From an uncultured Lachnospiraceae bacterium (GTDB lineage Bacteria > Bacillota_A > Clostridia > Lachnospirales > Lachnospiraceae): a stretch of DNA of 5,122 bases. The stretch spans positions 1 through 5,122 of the forward strand of contig CADBQK010000396.1 in assembly GCA_902796775.1 (NCBI GenBank). Reading direction: 5' to 3'. A program made the translations under genes and the position numbers. Shown piece after piece: positions 1 through 5,122 of this stretch. Numbering within the stretch: the first letter of the stretch is position 1; every line of letters starts with the position of its first letter. Under the pieces are notes generated by a model. It made no database searches, was not told the DNA's origin, and saw only the letters and a list, made by a program, of their open reading frames with translations.

Positions 1-774
1 CTGCTTCAGACTCTCTTCCTTAGCCCTGCGCCAGCACTCCTTCGCAGAAGCCAGGGAATGATTTCCATCTGCCACGGTAAAATAGACGGAAGAAGTATCC
101 ATTGCAGATGCCTTGTCATCCTGCTCACGGTAATAGGTCTGAAGCCTTTCCATGAATGCATCACGATCCTGGCCGCTGACCAGATAACCGCGAATATGTC
201 CTCCCTGCATCATCAGGTCGAAATCATAGAGCAGAGGAAGCGCGCCATCCGCAGCTGCCCGGGTAAGAGGACCGATAAGCTCATCCTTCTCATCGTCGGC
301 ATAGAGGATGACATGAGAAAGCTCTGTGGGTGCCCCTTTTCGTACTGCCACTCTGGGCGGGATACGTTCGATAACAGTCTTTTCAGTGGAACGAATAAGT
401 GAAGAACTGACCGGAGAATAGTCGTAGGCGTCCAGATCGATACAGCCTATGACTCCCTTGCGGATTGTACCGTCATGCTGTACACGTTCCGCATAGGTGA
501 AACTATCCGGGAAGCTCTGATAAATGCCCGCTTGCTTATAAGCGGACATGTTTTTATGGATCTGCTCAATATAGCTTTCATCCCGGATGGAGAGTTCCGC
601 CTCAGGCAGTATCATTCGGGAGGTGGAATACGCCTCGCCGGCAATCTCCCGGACTTTTACCCAGTATTCCGGTTCAGATGTGAACTGATCACAGGCAATT
701 GCTGCCCATTTTTCAAAGGAAGGCGTTTGGGCCGGATCCGGCAAAAGAATATCTGCAGGCAGAAAAATGCTCAT
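1..774 (-). CDS. DUF1015 family protein, N-terminal 258 residues (C-terminus beyond window)
   Basis: Reading the minus strand from ATG at 774 gives an uninterrupted frame of exactly 258 codons to the window edge. The start follows an AAAGGAG ribosome binding site (781-787) with a 6-base spacer. The protein has the features I know from the clostridial DUF1015 (COG4198) family: ADILLPD at residues 7-13, WAAIACDQFTSEPEYW at 23-38, MILPE at 54-58, a YDYSP...SLIRSTEKTVIERIPPR block at about 117-141, LLYDFDLMMQGGHI at 181-194 and VADGNHSLASAK at 234-245. The family is usually about 400 residues or more, so roughly the last third is missing here. No signal peptide or membrane segment is visible, so it is probably cytosolic. 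The biochemical function is not firmly known to me. The DGNHS motif recalls the DGxHR motif of ParB/SerK-fold proteins, and family members often lie near serine biosynthesis genes in Clostridia, but no ser gene is visible here. The family call is secure; the function is open. Confidence 0.9.
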   Translation of the reverse strand, partial: MSIFLPADILLPDPAQTPSFEKWAAIACDQFTSEPEYWVKVREIAGEAYSTSRMILPEAELSIRDESYIEQIHKNMSAYKQAGIYQSFPDSFTYAERVQHDGTIRKGVIGCIDLDAYDYSPVSSSLIRSTEKTVIERIPPRVAVRKGAPTELSHVILYADDEKDELIGPLTRAAADGALPLLYDFDLMMQGGHIRGYLVSGQDRDAFMERLQTYYREQDDKASAMDTSSVYFTVADGNHSLASAKECWRRAKEESLKQ

Positions 775-829
775 AGCTGGCTCCTTTCATGGAATTATGG
801 GAAAGTGTTATTGTCTATTATGTGTCCTT

Positions 830-858
830 ATTGTATCATCCGTCTGCATGCACGGCAA
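830..858 (-). promoter_or_regulatory. Sigma-A type promoter for the DUF1015 gene
   Basis: On the minus strand, TTGCCG (858-853) and TACAAT (835-830) are separated by exactly 17 bases, and the -10 is preceded by TGA, an extended -10 signature. Transcription would start near 823, giving a leader of about 50 nt before the ATG at 774. The -35 lies 25 bases from the nearest CIRCE arm, so HrcA bound there would sit upstream of this promoter rather than on it. Assigned by consensus match only. Confidence 0.65.
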
Positions 859-882
859 GAGCAAAACAAGCCTTCTCGTTTA

Positions 883-909
883 CTAGCACTCTCATCAAAT
901 GAGTGCCAG
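883..909. promoter_or_regulatory. CIRCE element 1 (HrcA operator), upstream of the htpG -35
   Basis: The CIRCE consensus is TTAGCACTC, nine bases, GAGTGCTAA. Here the left arm is CTAGCACTC (883-891, 8 of 9), the spacer is exactly nine bases (892-900), and the right arm is GAGTGCCAG (901-909, 7 of 9). The inner six bases of each arm are perfectly complementary. It ends 7 bases before the -35 hexamer of the htpG promoter, so HrcA bound here would contact or crowd RNA polymerase. Confidence 0.88.
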
Positions 910-916
910 AAATTGC

Positions 917-945
917 TTGACTTTTTTTGCAGGGAGTATTACAAT
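917..945 (+). promoter_or_regulatory. Sigma-A promoter of htpG
   Basis: TTGACT (917-922) and TACAAT (940-945) are separated by 17 bases, a near-consensus vegetative promoter. The spacer begins with a run of T. The predicted transcription start is near 952, at the first base or two of the second CIRCE element, leaving a 5' leader of about 137 nt. A CIRCE on each side makes heat-inducible repression by HrcA the natural reading. Confidence 0.85.
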
Positions 946-950
946 GGCAG

Positions 951-977
951 TTAGCAGACAAGACAGGAGAGTGCTAA
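951..977. promoter_or_regulatory. CIRCE element 2 (HrcA operator), at the htpG transcription start
   Basis: The left arm is TTAGCAGAC (951-959, 7 of 9 to consensus), the spacer is exactly nine bases (960-968), and the right arm GAGTGCTAA (969-977) is a perfect consensus arm. It begins 5 bases after the -10 box, so it covers the predicted start site and would form the first bases of the transcript. This is the classic position for CIRCE in groESL and dnaK promoters of Firmicutes. Confidence 0.85.
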
Positions 978-1088
978 ATGTTCTCGGACTGTCAAATAGA
1001 GATAGAAACCTGGCTAGTTGTGCAGAGCATACCGGATAGTAAGGGTGCTCAGCAAAAGACTGCATGAGCGGAAAGTGAGGAGATACAA
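978..1088 (+). promoter_or_regulatory. htpG 5' untranslated leader with a possible hairpin and strong RBS
   Basis: This stretch has no convincing gene. A hairpin can form between TGCAGAGCAT (1021-1030) and GTGCTCAGCA (1045-1054), with one internal A-A mismatch, one T-G pair and a 14-base loop. Bases 1047-1050 (GCTC) could instead pair with GAGC at 1066-1069, nearer the ribosome binding site. GAGGAG at 1077-1082, six bases before the ATG, is the ribosome binding site. A regulatory role for the hairpin is speculative. Confidence 0.4.
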
Positions 1089-3098
1089 ATGGCAGAAGTG
1101 AATCAGGAGAGGGGAAGCCTTTCGATCAACAGTGAGAATCTGTTCCCCATAATCAAAAAGTGGCTGTATTCCGATCAGGATATTTTTGTAAGAGAGATGA
1201 TCTCTAACGGCAGTGATGCCATTACAAAGCTGAAGAAGCTGGAGGTAATGGGCGAGTACCAGTTTGAGGATGATGAAAAGTTCCAGATCCAGGTTATTGT
1301 TGATCCGGAGTCCAAAACACTGAAGTTTATCGATAACGGCATCGGCATGACAGCTCAGGAAGTAAAGGAATATATTACCGAGATCGCATTTTCAGGAGCA
1401 GCAGATTTCCTGGAGAAATATAAGGACAAGACCAGTGATGACCAGATTATCGGACACTTCGGACTTGGTTTTTATTCCGCATTTATGGTAGCAGACAGAG
1501 TCGATATCGACAGTCTTTCCTTCCAGGAAGGAGCACTGCCGGTACATTGGACTTGTGATGGCGATAGTGAATACAGTATGGAGCAGGGGAGCTGGAGCCA
1601 GAGAGGTACACAGATCACTCTGCATCTCAATGAAGAGTGCCTGGAGTATGCCAATGAATATCGGATGGAAGAAGTGCTTTCCAAGTACTGTTCTTTTATG
1701 CCGGTAGAGATTTATCTGAGCAAAGAGGGCGGTGAGCCGCAGTACCAGACAATCGAGAAGGATGATCTGCGCGAGGACGATGTTGTTGTCGAGACAATTG
1801 TTGATGAGGAAAAGACAGAGGAGAAGGAGAAGGAAGACGGGACAAAGGAGACTGTCGTTGTTTCTCCCAGACGGGAAAGGTACAAGATCCATCGTCGTCC
1901 CAGGTTGATGAATGAAACCGCACCTCTATGGACGAAGCATCCGAATGACTGCAGCGAAGAGGAGTATAAGGAGTTTTTCCGTAAGGTTTTCCATGATTAC
2001 AAGGAGCCGCTTTTCTGGATCCACCTGAATATGGACTATCCGTTCAACCTCAAAGGTATCCTCTACTTCCCGAAGATCAATACCGAGTATGACTCTGCTG
2101 AAGGTCAGATCAAGCTGTATAACAATCAGGTCTTCGTAGCCGACAATATCAAAGAGGTTATTCCGGAGTATTTGCTGCTGTTGAAGGGTGTACTGGACTG
2201 TCCGGATCTTCCGCTGAATGTTTCCAGGTCTGCTCTGCAGAATGACGGCTTTGTAGCTAAGATTTCAGATTATATTACCAAGAAGGTGGCAGATAAGCTC
2301 ACCGGTATGTTTAAGACAGACCGTGAGAATTATGAGAAGTATTGGGATGATATCAATCCTTTCATCAAGTATGGTGTGATCCGCGACTCAAAGTTTGGCG
2401 AGAGGATGAAGGATTATATCATCTACAAGGATATTGACGGGAAGTATATCTCTCTTCAGGAGTATCTTGATGCAGCAAAGGAAAAGCAGCATGAGAACAA
2501 GGTATTCTATGTATCTGATGAAAGCGTGCAGGCACAGTATGTACGTATGTTTCATGAGCAGGGACTCAACGCCCTTGTGCTGATCAATCTCATTGACCAG
2601 CCTTTCATGCAGCGGATCGAGTCCGAAATGGAGAATGTCCATTTTGTACGCATTGATTCCGAATTGGCTGACATCTTTAAAGAGGAGGCTGGCGAGGAAG
2701 AAAAGAAGGCTCTGGAAGAGGACCAGAAGAAGCTGGCCGATATCTTTAAAAAGGCACTGGATTCGGATAAACTGGAGGTGAAGCTGGAGAAGCTGAAAGA
2801 TGAGGCGACCCCGGCTATGATCACAATGTCCGAGGAGATCCGCCGGATGCAGGATATGATGAAGATGTATGGCATGAAGATTGACCAGGCCCCTTCCAAG
2901 GAAGGACAGACTCTGATCCTGAACGCCAGCAATGAACTGGTTAAATATGTGCTGGATCATCCGGAGGGTGAACGCACCGGTATGTTCTGCGAGCAGATCT
3001 ACGATCTGGCAATGCTGACACATGCACCGCTTGGCGCTGATGAAATGGCTAAATTCGTCGCCAGAACAGGCGAAATGATGAAGCTGCTTGCTGAATAG
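1089..3098 (+). CDS. htpG: Molecular chaperone HtpG (bacterial Hsp90)
   Basis: ATP-dependent cytosolic dimeric chaperone that remodels client proteins during stress. The N-terminal GHKL ATPase domain (about residues 8-215) shows FVREMISNGSDA at 33-44 with catalytic Glu36 and Mg-binding Asn40, DNGIGM at 82-87, the lid IGHFGLGFYSAFMVADRV at 121-138, and GTQITLHL at 173-180. The middle domain (about 270-510) includes PLFWIHLNMDYPFNLKGILY and the NVSR motif at 377-380, whose Arg380 matches the ATP-contacting arginine of E. coli HtpG. The C-terminal dimerisation domain follows, with no eukaryotic MEEVD tail. At 669 residues it is longer than E. coli HtpG (624); much of the excess is a charged linker at about 222-262. 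The start is fixed by GAGGAG six bases upstream and an in-frame TGA at 1065. A CIRCE-flanked promoter precedes it, and it appears monocistronic because a terminator and a convergent gene follow. Confidence 0.98.
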   Translation: MAEVNQERGSLSINSENLFPIIKKWLYSDQDIFVREMISNGSDAITKLKKLEVMGEYQFEDDEKFQIQVIVDPESKTLKFIDNGIGMTAQEVKEYITEIAFSGAADFLEKYKDKTSDDQIIGHFGLGFYSAFMVADRVDIDSLSFQEGALPVHWTCDGDSEYSMEQGSWSQRGTQITLHLNEECLEYANEYRMEEVLSKYCSFMPVEIYLSKEGGEPQYQTIEKDDLREDDVVVETIVDEEKTEEKEKEDGTKETVVVSPRRERYKIHRRPRLMNETAPLWTKHPNDCSEEEYKEFFRKVFHDYKEPLFWIHLNMDYPFNLKGILYFPKINTEYDSAEGQIKLYNNQVFVADNIKEVIPEYLLLLKGVLDCPDLPLNVSRSALQNDGFVAKISDYITKKVADKLTGMFKTDRENYEKYWDDINPFIKYGVIRDSKFGERMKDYIIYKDIDGKYISLQEYLDAAKEKQHENKVFYVSDESVQAQYVRMFHEQGLNALVLINLIDQPFMQRIESEMENVHFVRIDSELADIFKEEAGEEEKKALEEDQKKLADIFKKALDSDKLEVKLEKLKDEATPAMITMSEEIRRMQDMMKMYGMKIDQAPSKEGQTLILNASNELVKYVLDHPEGERTGMFCEQIYDLAMLTHAPLGADEMAKFVARTGEMMKLLAE

Positions 3099-3136
3099 GA
3101 CTCTCGGTTTAAATTGGAGTAAACAGCTGTCAGATA

Positions 3137-3186
3137 AACAAGGGAGACTGCCCTGAGATAAGAAATCCCGGGCAGTCTCCCTTGTT
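3137..3186. terminator. Bidirectional intrinsic terminator between htpG and the thioesterase gene
   Basis: A perfect 17-bp inverted repeat has arms at 3137-3153 and 3170-3186 around a 16-base loop. The core is GGGAGACTGCCC paired with GGGCAGTCTCCC. The T-rich tail is TTGTT on the plus strand, and TTGTTTAT on the minus strand, which is the better tail. It lies 38 bases after the htpG stop and 10 bases after the thioesterase stop, so it can serve both convergent genes. Confidence 0.85.
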
Positions 3187-3196
3187 CCATATTTAA

Positions 3197-3613
3197 TTAT
3201 TCTTCGATAGCCGGTTCGGGGTCTGTCAGGAACATTGTCGTAGTACCGGTACAGGCGACCTTACCCTTGTCATATACTTTGGTTTCGCAAAGCTTGATGG
3301 TCCTGCCATTGTGTACAACATCGGAAACGGCACGGATTTCCTGTCCTTCCTGATGGATTCCTCTGATAAAATTCGTCTTGCTTTCCAGCGTGACAAGCCG
3401 GCCGCCATAGGTGCGGGCAGCTGCTCCTGCTGCTGCATCGATGAGTGTCAGCATAACTCCGCCGTGGACCATTTCGTTATAATTCTGGTGTTGTTTTCCA
3501 AGGGTTAGTACGATTTCACAATGTCCCCTTTCCAGTTTTTCTATACGACCGCCCGTATGGAGCAGGAAGTAGTTCATGGTATTGGTTTTATCTTTGATAT
3601 CCTGGATCTTCAT
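3197..3613 (-). CDS. PaaI-type hotdog-fold acyl-CoA thioesterase
   Basis: A complete 138-residue protein, the usual length for single-domain hotdog thioesterases. It carries the family signature NYNEMVHGGVMLTLIDAAAGAAA at residues 44-66: the HGG (50-52) starts the central hot-dog helix and Asp59 sits at the position commonly used as the catalytic acid. The segment around residues 75-84 (TLESKTNFIR) and the strand CTGTTTMFL at 121-129 also fit the fold. By family it would hydrolyse acyl-CoA or aryl-CoA thioesters in the cytosol, probably as a dimer or tetramer; the substrate cannot be told from sequence. The ATG at 3613 follows GGAG (3622-3625) at 8 bases. It stands alone, convergent with htpG and divergent from pcrA, so neighbours do not indicate a pathway. 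No convincing promoter hexamers were seen upstream on the minus strand. The end is TAA, followed after 10 bases by the shared terminator. Confidence 0.9.
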   Translation of the reverse strand: MKIQDIKDKTNTMNYFLLHTGGRIEKLERGHCEIVLTLGKQHQNYNEMVHGGVMLTLIDAAAGAAARTYGGRLVTLESKTNFIRGIHQEGQEIRAVSDVVHNGRTIKLCETKVYDKGKVACTGTTTMFLTDPEPAIEE

Positions 3614-3691
3614 CTGTCTCTCTCCGTATATGATAACTGACTATGCTGCTGTAAGTTGTATGTATTCCCCTTGTCTCAGGACACGATTGTT

Positions 3692-3720
3692 TTGACGCTC
3701 GTGTGAAACTATGGTATCAT
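3692..3720 (+). promoter_or_regulatory. Sigma-A promoter of pcrA
   Basis: TTGACG (3692-3697) and TATCAT (3715-3720) are spaced by 17 bases, with TGG just before the -10 (extended -10). Transcription would start near 3727, leaving an unusually long leader of about 165 nt before the pcrA ATG. I saw no LexA/DinR-type box near it. Confidence 0.8.
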
Positions 3721-3746
3721 ATCCGCATAGGCTAGTACAATAGTAT

Positions 3747-3865
3747 AAGGGCATAAAGTGGGGCGGCAAAATCCTGAATGACTGACGAAATCCGGAGAGT
3801 AAGCCGCCGGAGGAAATCTTAAACGCACAATAAGCGTCTGGGAAAGACATTACAGACGGGCCCTT
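3747..3865 (+). promoter_or_regulatory. Candidate structured leader RNA upstream of pcrA (family not recognised)
   Basis: Three perfect 6-bp pairings nest into a branched fold. AAGGGC (3747-3752) with GCCCTT (3860-3865) closes the element. Inside it, GGCGGC (3762-3767) pairs with GCCGCC (3803-3808), and CGTCTG (3835-3840) pairs with CAGACG (3853-3858). An alternative TCCGG (3791-3795) with CCGGA (3807-3811) would compete with the second helix, and ACGC/GCGT around 3823-3837 with the third. The closing helix ends 27 bases before the pcrA start codon and is followed by TT, so the element could act on transcription or on translation. I compared it from memory with common riboswitch and leader families and found no match. 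The pairings are seen in sequence; the function is inference. Confidence 0.35.
3778..3822 (+). CDS. Possible 14-residue Arg-rich leader peptide
   Basis: ATG at 3778 opens a short frame encoding MTDEIRRVSRRRKS, then TAA. Five of the 14 residues are arginine, using CGG, AGA, CGC, CGG and AGG. The only upstream purine run is GGGGCGG (3760-3766), 11 bases away, which is a weak ribosome binding site. It lies wholly inside the structured leader, so the base pairing may explain the sequence without any translation. Weakly supported. Confidence 0.15.
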   Translation: MTDEIRRVSRRRKS

Positions 3866-3892
3866 TTGAAAGATAACAGGAGAAACAGGACA

Positions 3893-5122
3893 ATGAGCAG
3901 TATTTATGACAATTTAAATCCTGCCCAGCAGGAAGCGGTCCGCCATACGGAGGGGCCGCTTTTGATTCTTGCGGGTGCAGGTTCCGGAAAGACCAGAGTA
4001 ATCACACACAGGATTGCATATTTAATCGAAGAGTGTGGTGTGAAGCCCTGGCATATTTTTGCGATTACCTTTACGAACAAGGCGGCCAGGGAGATGAGGG
4101 AAAGAGTAGATGCCCTGCTGCACTATGGGGCCGAAGATGTCTGGGTCAGTACCTTTCATTCTGCCTGCGTGCGTATACTGCGCCGGTATATTGACCGGAT
4201 CGGTTACGATCGCAGTTTTTCCATCTACGATACGGATGATTCCAGAGTCGTGGTAAAGGAAGCAGTGAAAAAGCTGGGCCTGGATCCTAAAGTTTTCCGT
4301 GAGAGAGCGGTATTGTCCGCTATTTCTTCCGCTAAGAACAGGATGATGGATGCCGGTCAGATGGCTGAGAAGGCACGATTTGAGCATGACCCGTATCTGC
4401 AGAAGATTGCTTTGATCTTCAAAGAATATCAGGACAGGATGAAGTCAAATAATGCACTGGATTTTGACGATCTTCTGCTGAAGACAGTGGAACTGTTCCG
4501 CCAGGATGAAGATGCCCTGCGCTACTATCAGGAACGCTTCCGCTACATCATGGTGGATGAGTACCAGGATACCAACCAGGTGCAGTTTATACTGGTCTCA
4601 CTGCTGGCAGCCCGGTACAGAAATCTGTGCGTGGTGGGAGATGATGATCAGTCGATTTATAAATTCCGCGGTGCGGATATCCGGAATATCCTGGATTTTG
4701 AGAAGGTTTTCCCGGATGCCTGGGTGGTCCGGCTGGAGGAGAATTACCGCTCCACAAAGGTTATTCTGGATGCGGCTAACGGTGTGATCCATCATAATCA
4801 GGGGCGTAAGGATAAGACACTCTGGACCCAGAAAGGTGAAGGAGCACTGATATCTCTTCGGATCTTCCAGAATGATACGGAGGAAGCCGGAGGAGTTGTT
4901 CGGGATATTGCCGTAAAGAAAAAGCCCGGTACCCGTTACAGTGATTTCGCAGTACTGTACCGGACCAATGCCCAGTCCAGAGCACTTGAGGAAAGGTTTG
5001 TCATGACCGGTATGCCTTATCGGGTATATGGAGGTATCAACTTTTACCAGAGAAAAGAGATTAAGGATATTCTTGCCTATTTAAAGACAGTGGATAATGG
5101 GCAGGACGATGTTGCTGTCTCC
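3893..5122 (+). CDS. pcrA: ATP-dependent DNA helicase PcrA (UvrD/Rep family), N-terminal 410 residues
   Basis: A superfamily 1A 3'-5' DNA helicase that acts in nucleotide excision repair, in removal of stalled complexes and in rolling-circle replication. The frame runs 410 codons to the right edge; PcrA is usually about 720-770 residues, so the rest of domain 2 is missing. Motifs in order: Q motif LNPAQQEAV (8-16), Walker A AGAGSGKT (27-34), motif Ia TFTNKAAREM (59-68), motif Ib WVSTFHS (84-90), Walker B VDEYQDTN (221-228), motif III VVGDDDQSIYKFRGAD (247-262), motif IV LEENYRS (281-287), and YRVYGGINFYQRKEIKD (376-392). All look intact. The ATG at 3893 follows AGGAG (3878-3882) with a fairly long 10-base spacer; an in-frame TTG at 3866 lacks a ribosome binding site. 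Unlike the pcrB-pcrA-ligA order of B. subtilis, no pcrB lies directly upstream. It has its own promoter and a long leader. Confidence 0.96.
   Translation, partial: MSSIYDNLNPAQQEAVRHTEGPLLILAGAGSGKTRVITHRIAYLIEECGVKPWHIFAITFTNKAAREMRERVDALLHYGAEDVWVSTFHSACVRILRRYIDRIGYDRSFSIYDTDDSRVVVKEAVKKLGLDPKVFRERAVLSAISSAKNRMMDAGQMAEKARFEHDPYLQKIALIFKEYQDRMKSNNALDFDDLLLKTVELFRQDEDALRYYQERFRYIMVDEYQDTNQVQFILVSLLAARYRNLCVVGDDDQSIYKFRGADIRNILDFEKVFPDAWVVRLEENYRSTKVILDAANGVIHHNQGRKDKTLWTQKGEGALISLRIFQNDTEEAGGVVRDIAVKKKPGTRYSDFAVLYRTNAQSRALEERFVMTGMPYRVYGGINFYQRKEIKDILAYLKTVDNGQDDVAVS

Noticed and set aside
58..954. Two plus-strand open frames (58-402 and 475-954)
   Set aside because: Both lie mostly antisense to the DUF1015 gene, which has a good ribosome binding site and clear family motifs. 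The second also runs through the promoters and a CIRCE element. Their translations show no recognisable domain.
978..1010. CtsR-like heptad (TGTCAAA near 990-997) in front of htpG
   Set aside because: CtsR sites need a tandem GGTCAAA-type direct repeat. Only one poor copy is present, and CIRCE explains the regulation better.
1392..3023. Long minus-strand open frames within htpG (1392-1892, 2388-3023 and shorter ones)
   Set aside because: They are antisense shadows of a complete, highly conserved gene and encode low-complexity Leu/Ser-rich sequence without ribosome binding sites.
3614..3660. Minus-strand TATCAT near 3629-3634 as a promoter -10 for the thioesterase gene
   Set aside because: No -35 hexamer lies at 16-18 bases, and the implied start would fall within the ribosome binding site.
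3782..3816. Hammerhead ribozyme-like core (CTGACGA ... GAAA) in the pcrA leader
   Set aside because: The hairpin between the two core strands is offset by two extra bases on one side and one on the other. No partner strands for stems I and III or a cleavage site were found.
3760..3850. Resemblance to a ZTP (pfl) riboswitch: GACTGACG inside a closing helix, and CGTCTGGGAA later
   Set aside because: The internal hairpin expected after the ACTGRCG segment is absent, the conserved 3' CGCCTGGGCA is not matched well, and pcrA is not a purine or folate gene.
4022..4985. Open frames in other phases within pcrA
   Set aside because: The PcrA frame carries every expected helicase motif without a break, so the other frames are by-products of its codon use.

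Overview
The window looks like chromosomal DNA of a Gram-positive anaerobe of the class Clostridia, probably Lachnospiraceae-like. This is an inference from four things: base composition that looks near balanced, sigma-A type promoters, strong AGGAG-type ribosome binding sites, and the style of the proteins (the WAAIACDQFTS form of DUF1015, a Clostridia/Bacteroides-type HtpG and a Firmicutes-type PcrA). No mobile element, CRISPR array, rRNA or tRNA was found.

Layout. Positions 774 to 1 (minus strand) hold the first 258 codons of a DUF1015 protein that runs off the left edge. A 314-base divergent control region (775-1088) follows. It carries a minus-strand promoter for the DUF1015 gene and a plus-strand promoter for htpG. 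The htpG promoter is bracketed by two CIRCE-type inverted repeats, the operator of the heat-shock repressor HrcA. The complete htpG gene (Hsp90 chaperone, 669 aa) occupies 1089-3098. It converges on a complete PaaI-type hotdog thioesterase gene (minus strand, 3613 to 3197), and a 17-bp perfect inverted repeat between them probably terminates both. A second divergent region (3614-3892) carries a good promoter and a roughly 165-nt leader with several paired segments. It leads into pcrA (UvrD/PcrA DNA helicase), whose first 410 codons are present before the right edge cuts it.

How the parts relate. The genes are not one pathway. htpG is a stress chaperone under probable HrcA control. PcrA is a housekeeping repair and replication helicase. 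The DUF1015 and thioesterase genes are accessory metabolic or unknown functions. The most interesting signals are non-coding: the twin CIRCE arrangement at htpG, which differs from Bacillus subtilis where htpG is not a CIRCE gene, and the structured, unrecognised leader upstream of pcrA. HtpG also carries an acidic/basic linker between its N-terminal and middle domains that resembles the charged linker of eukaryotic Hsp90.
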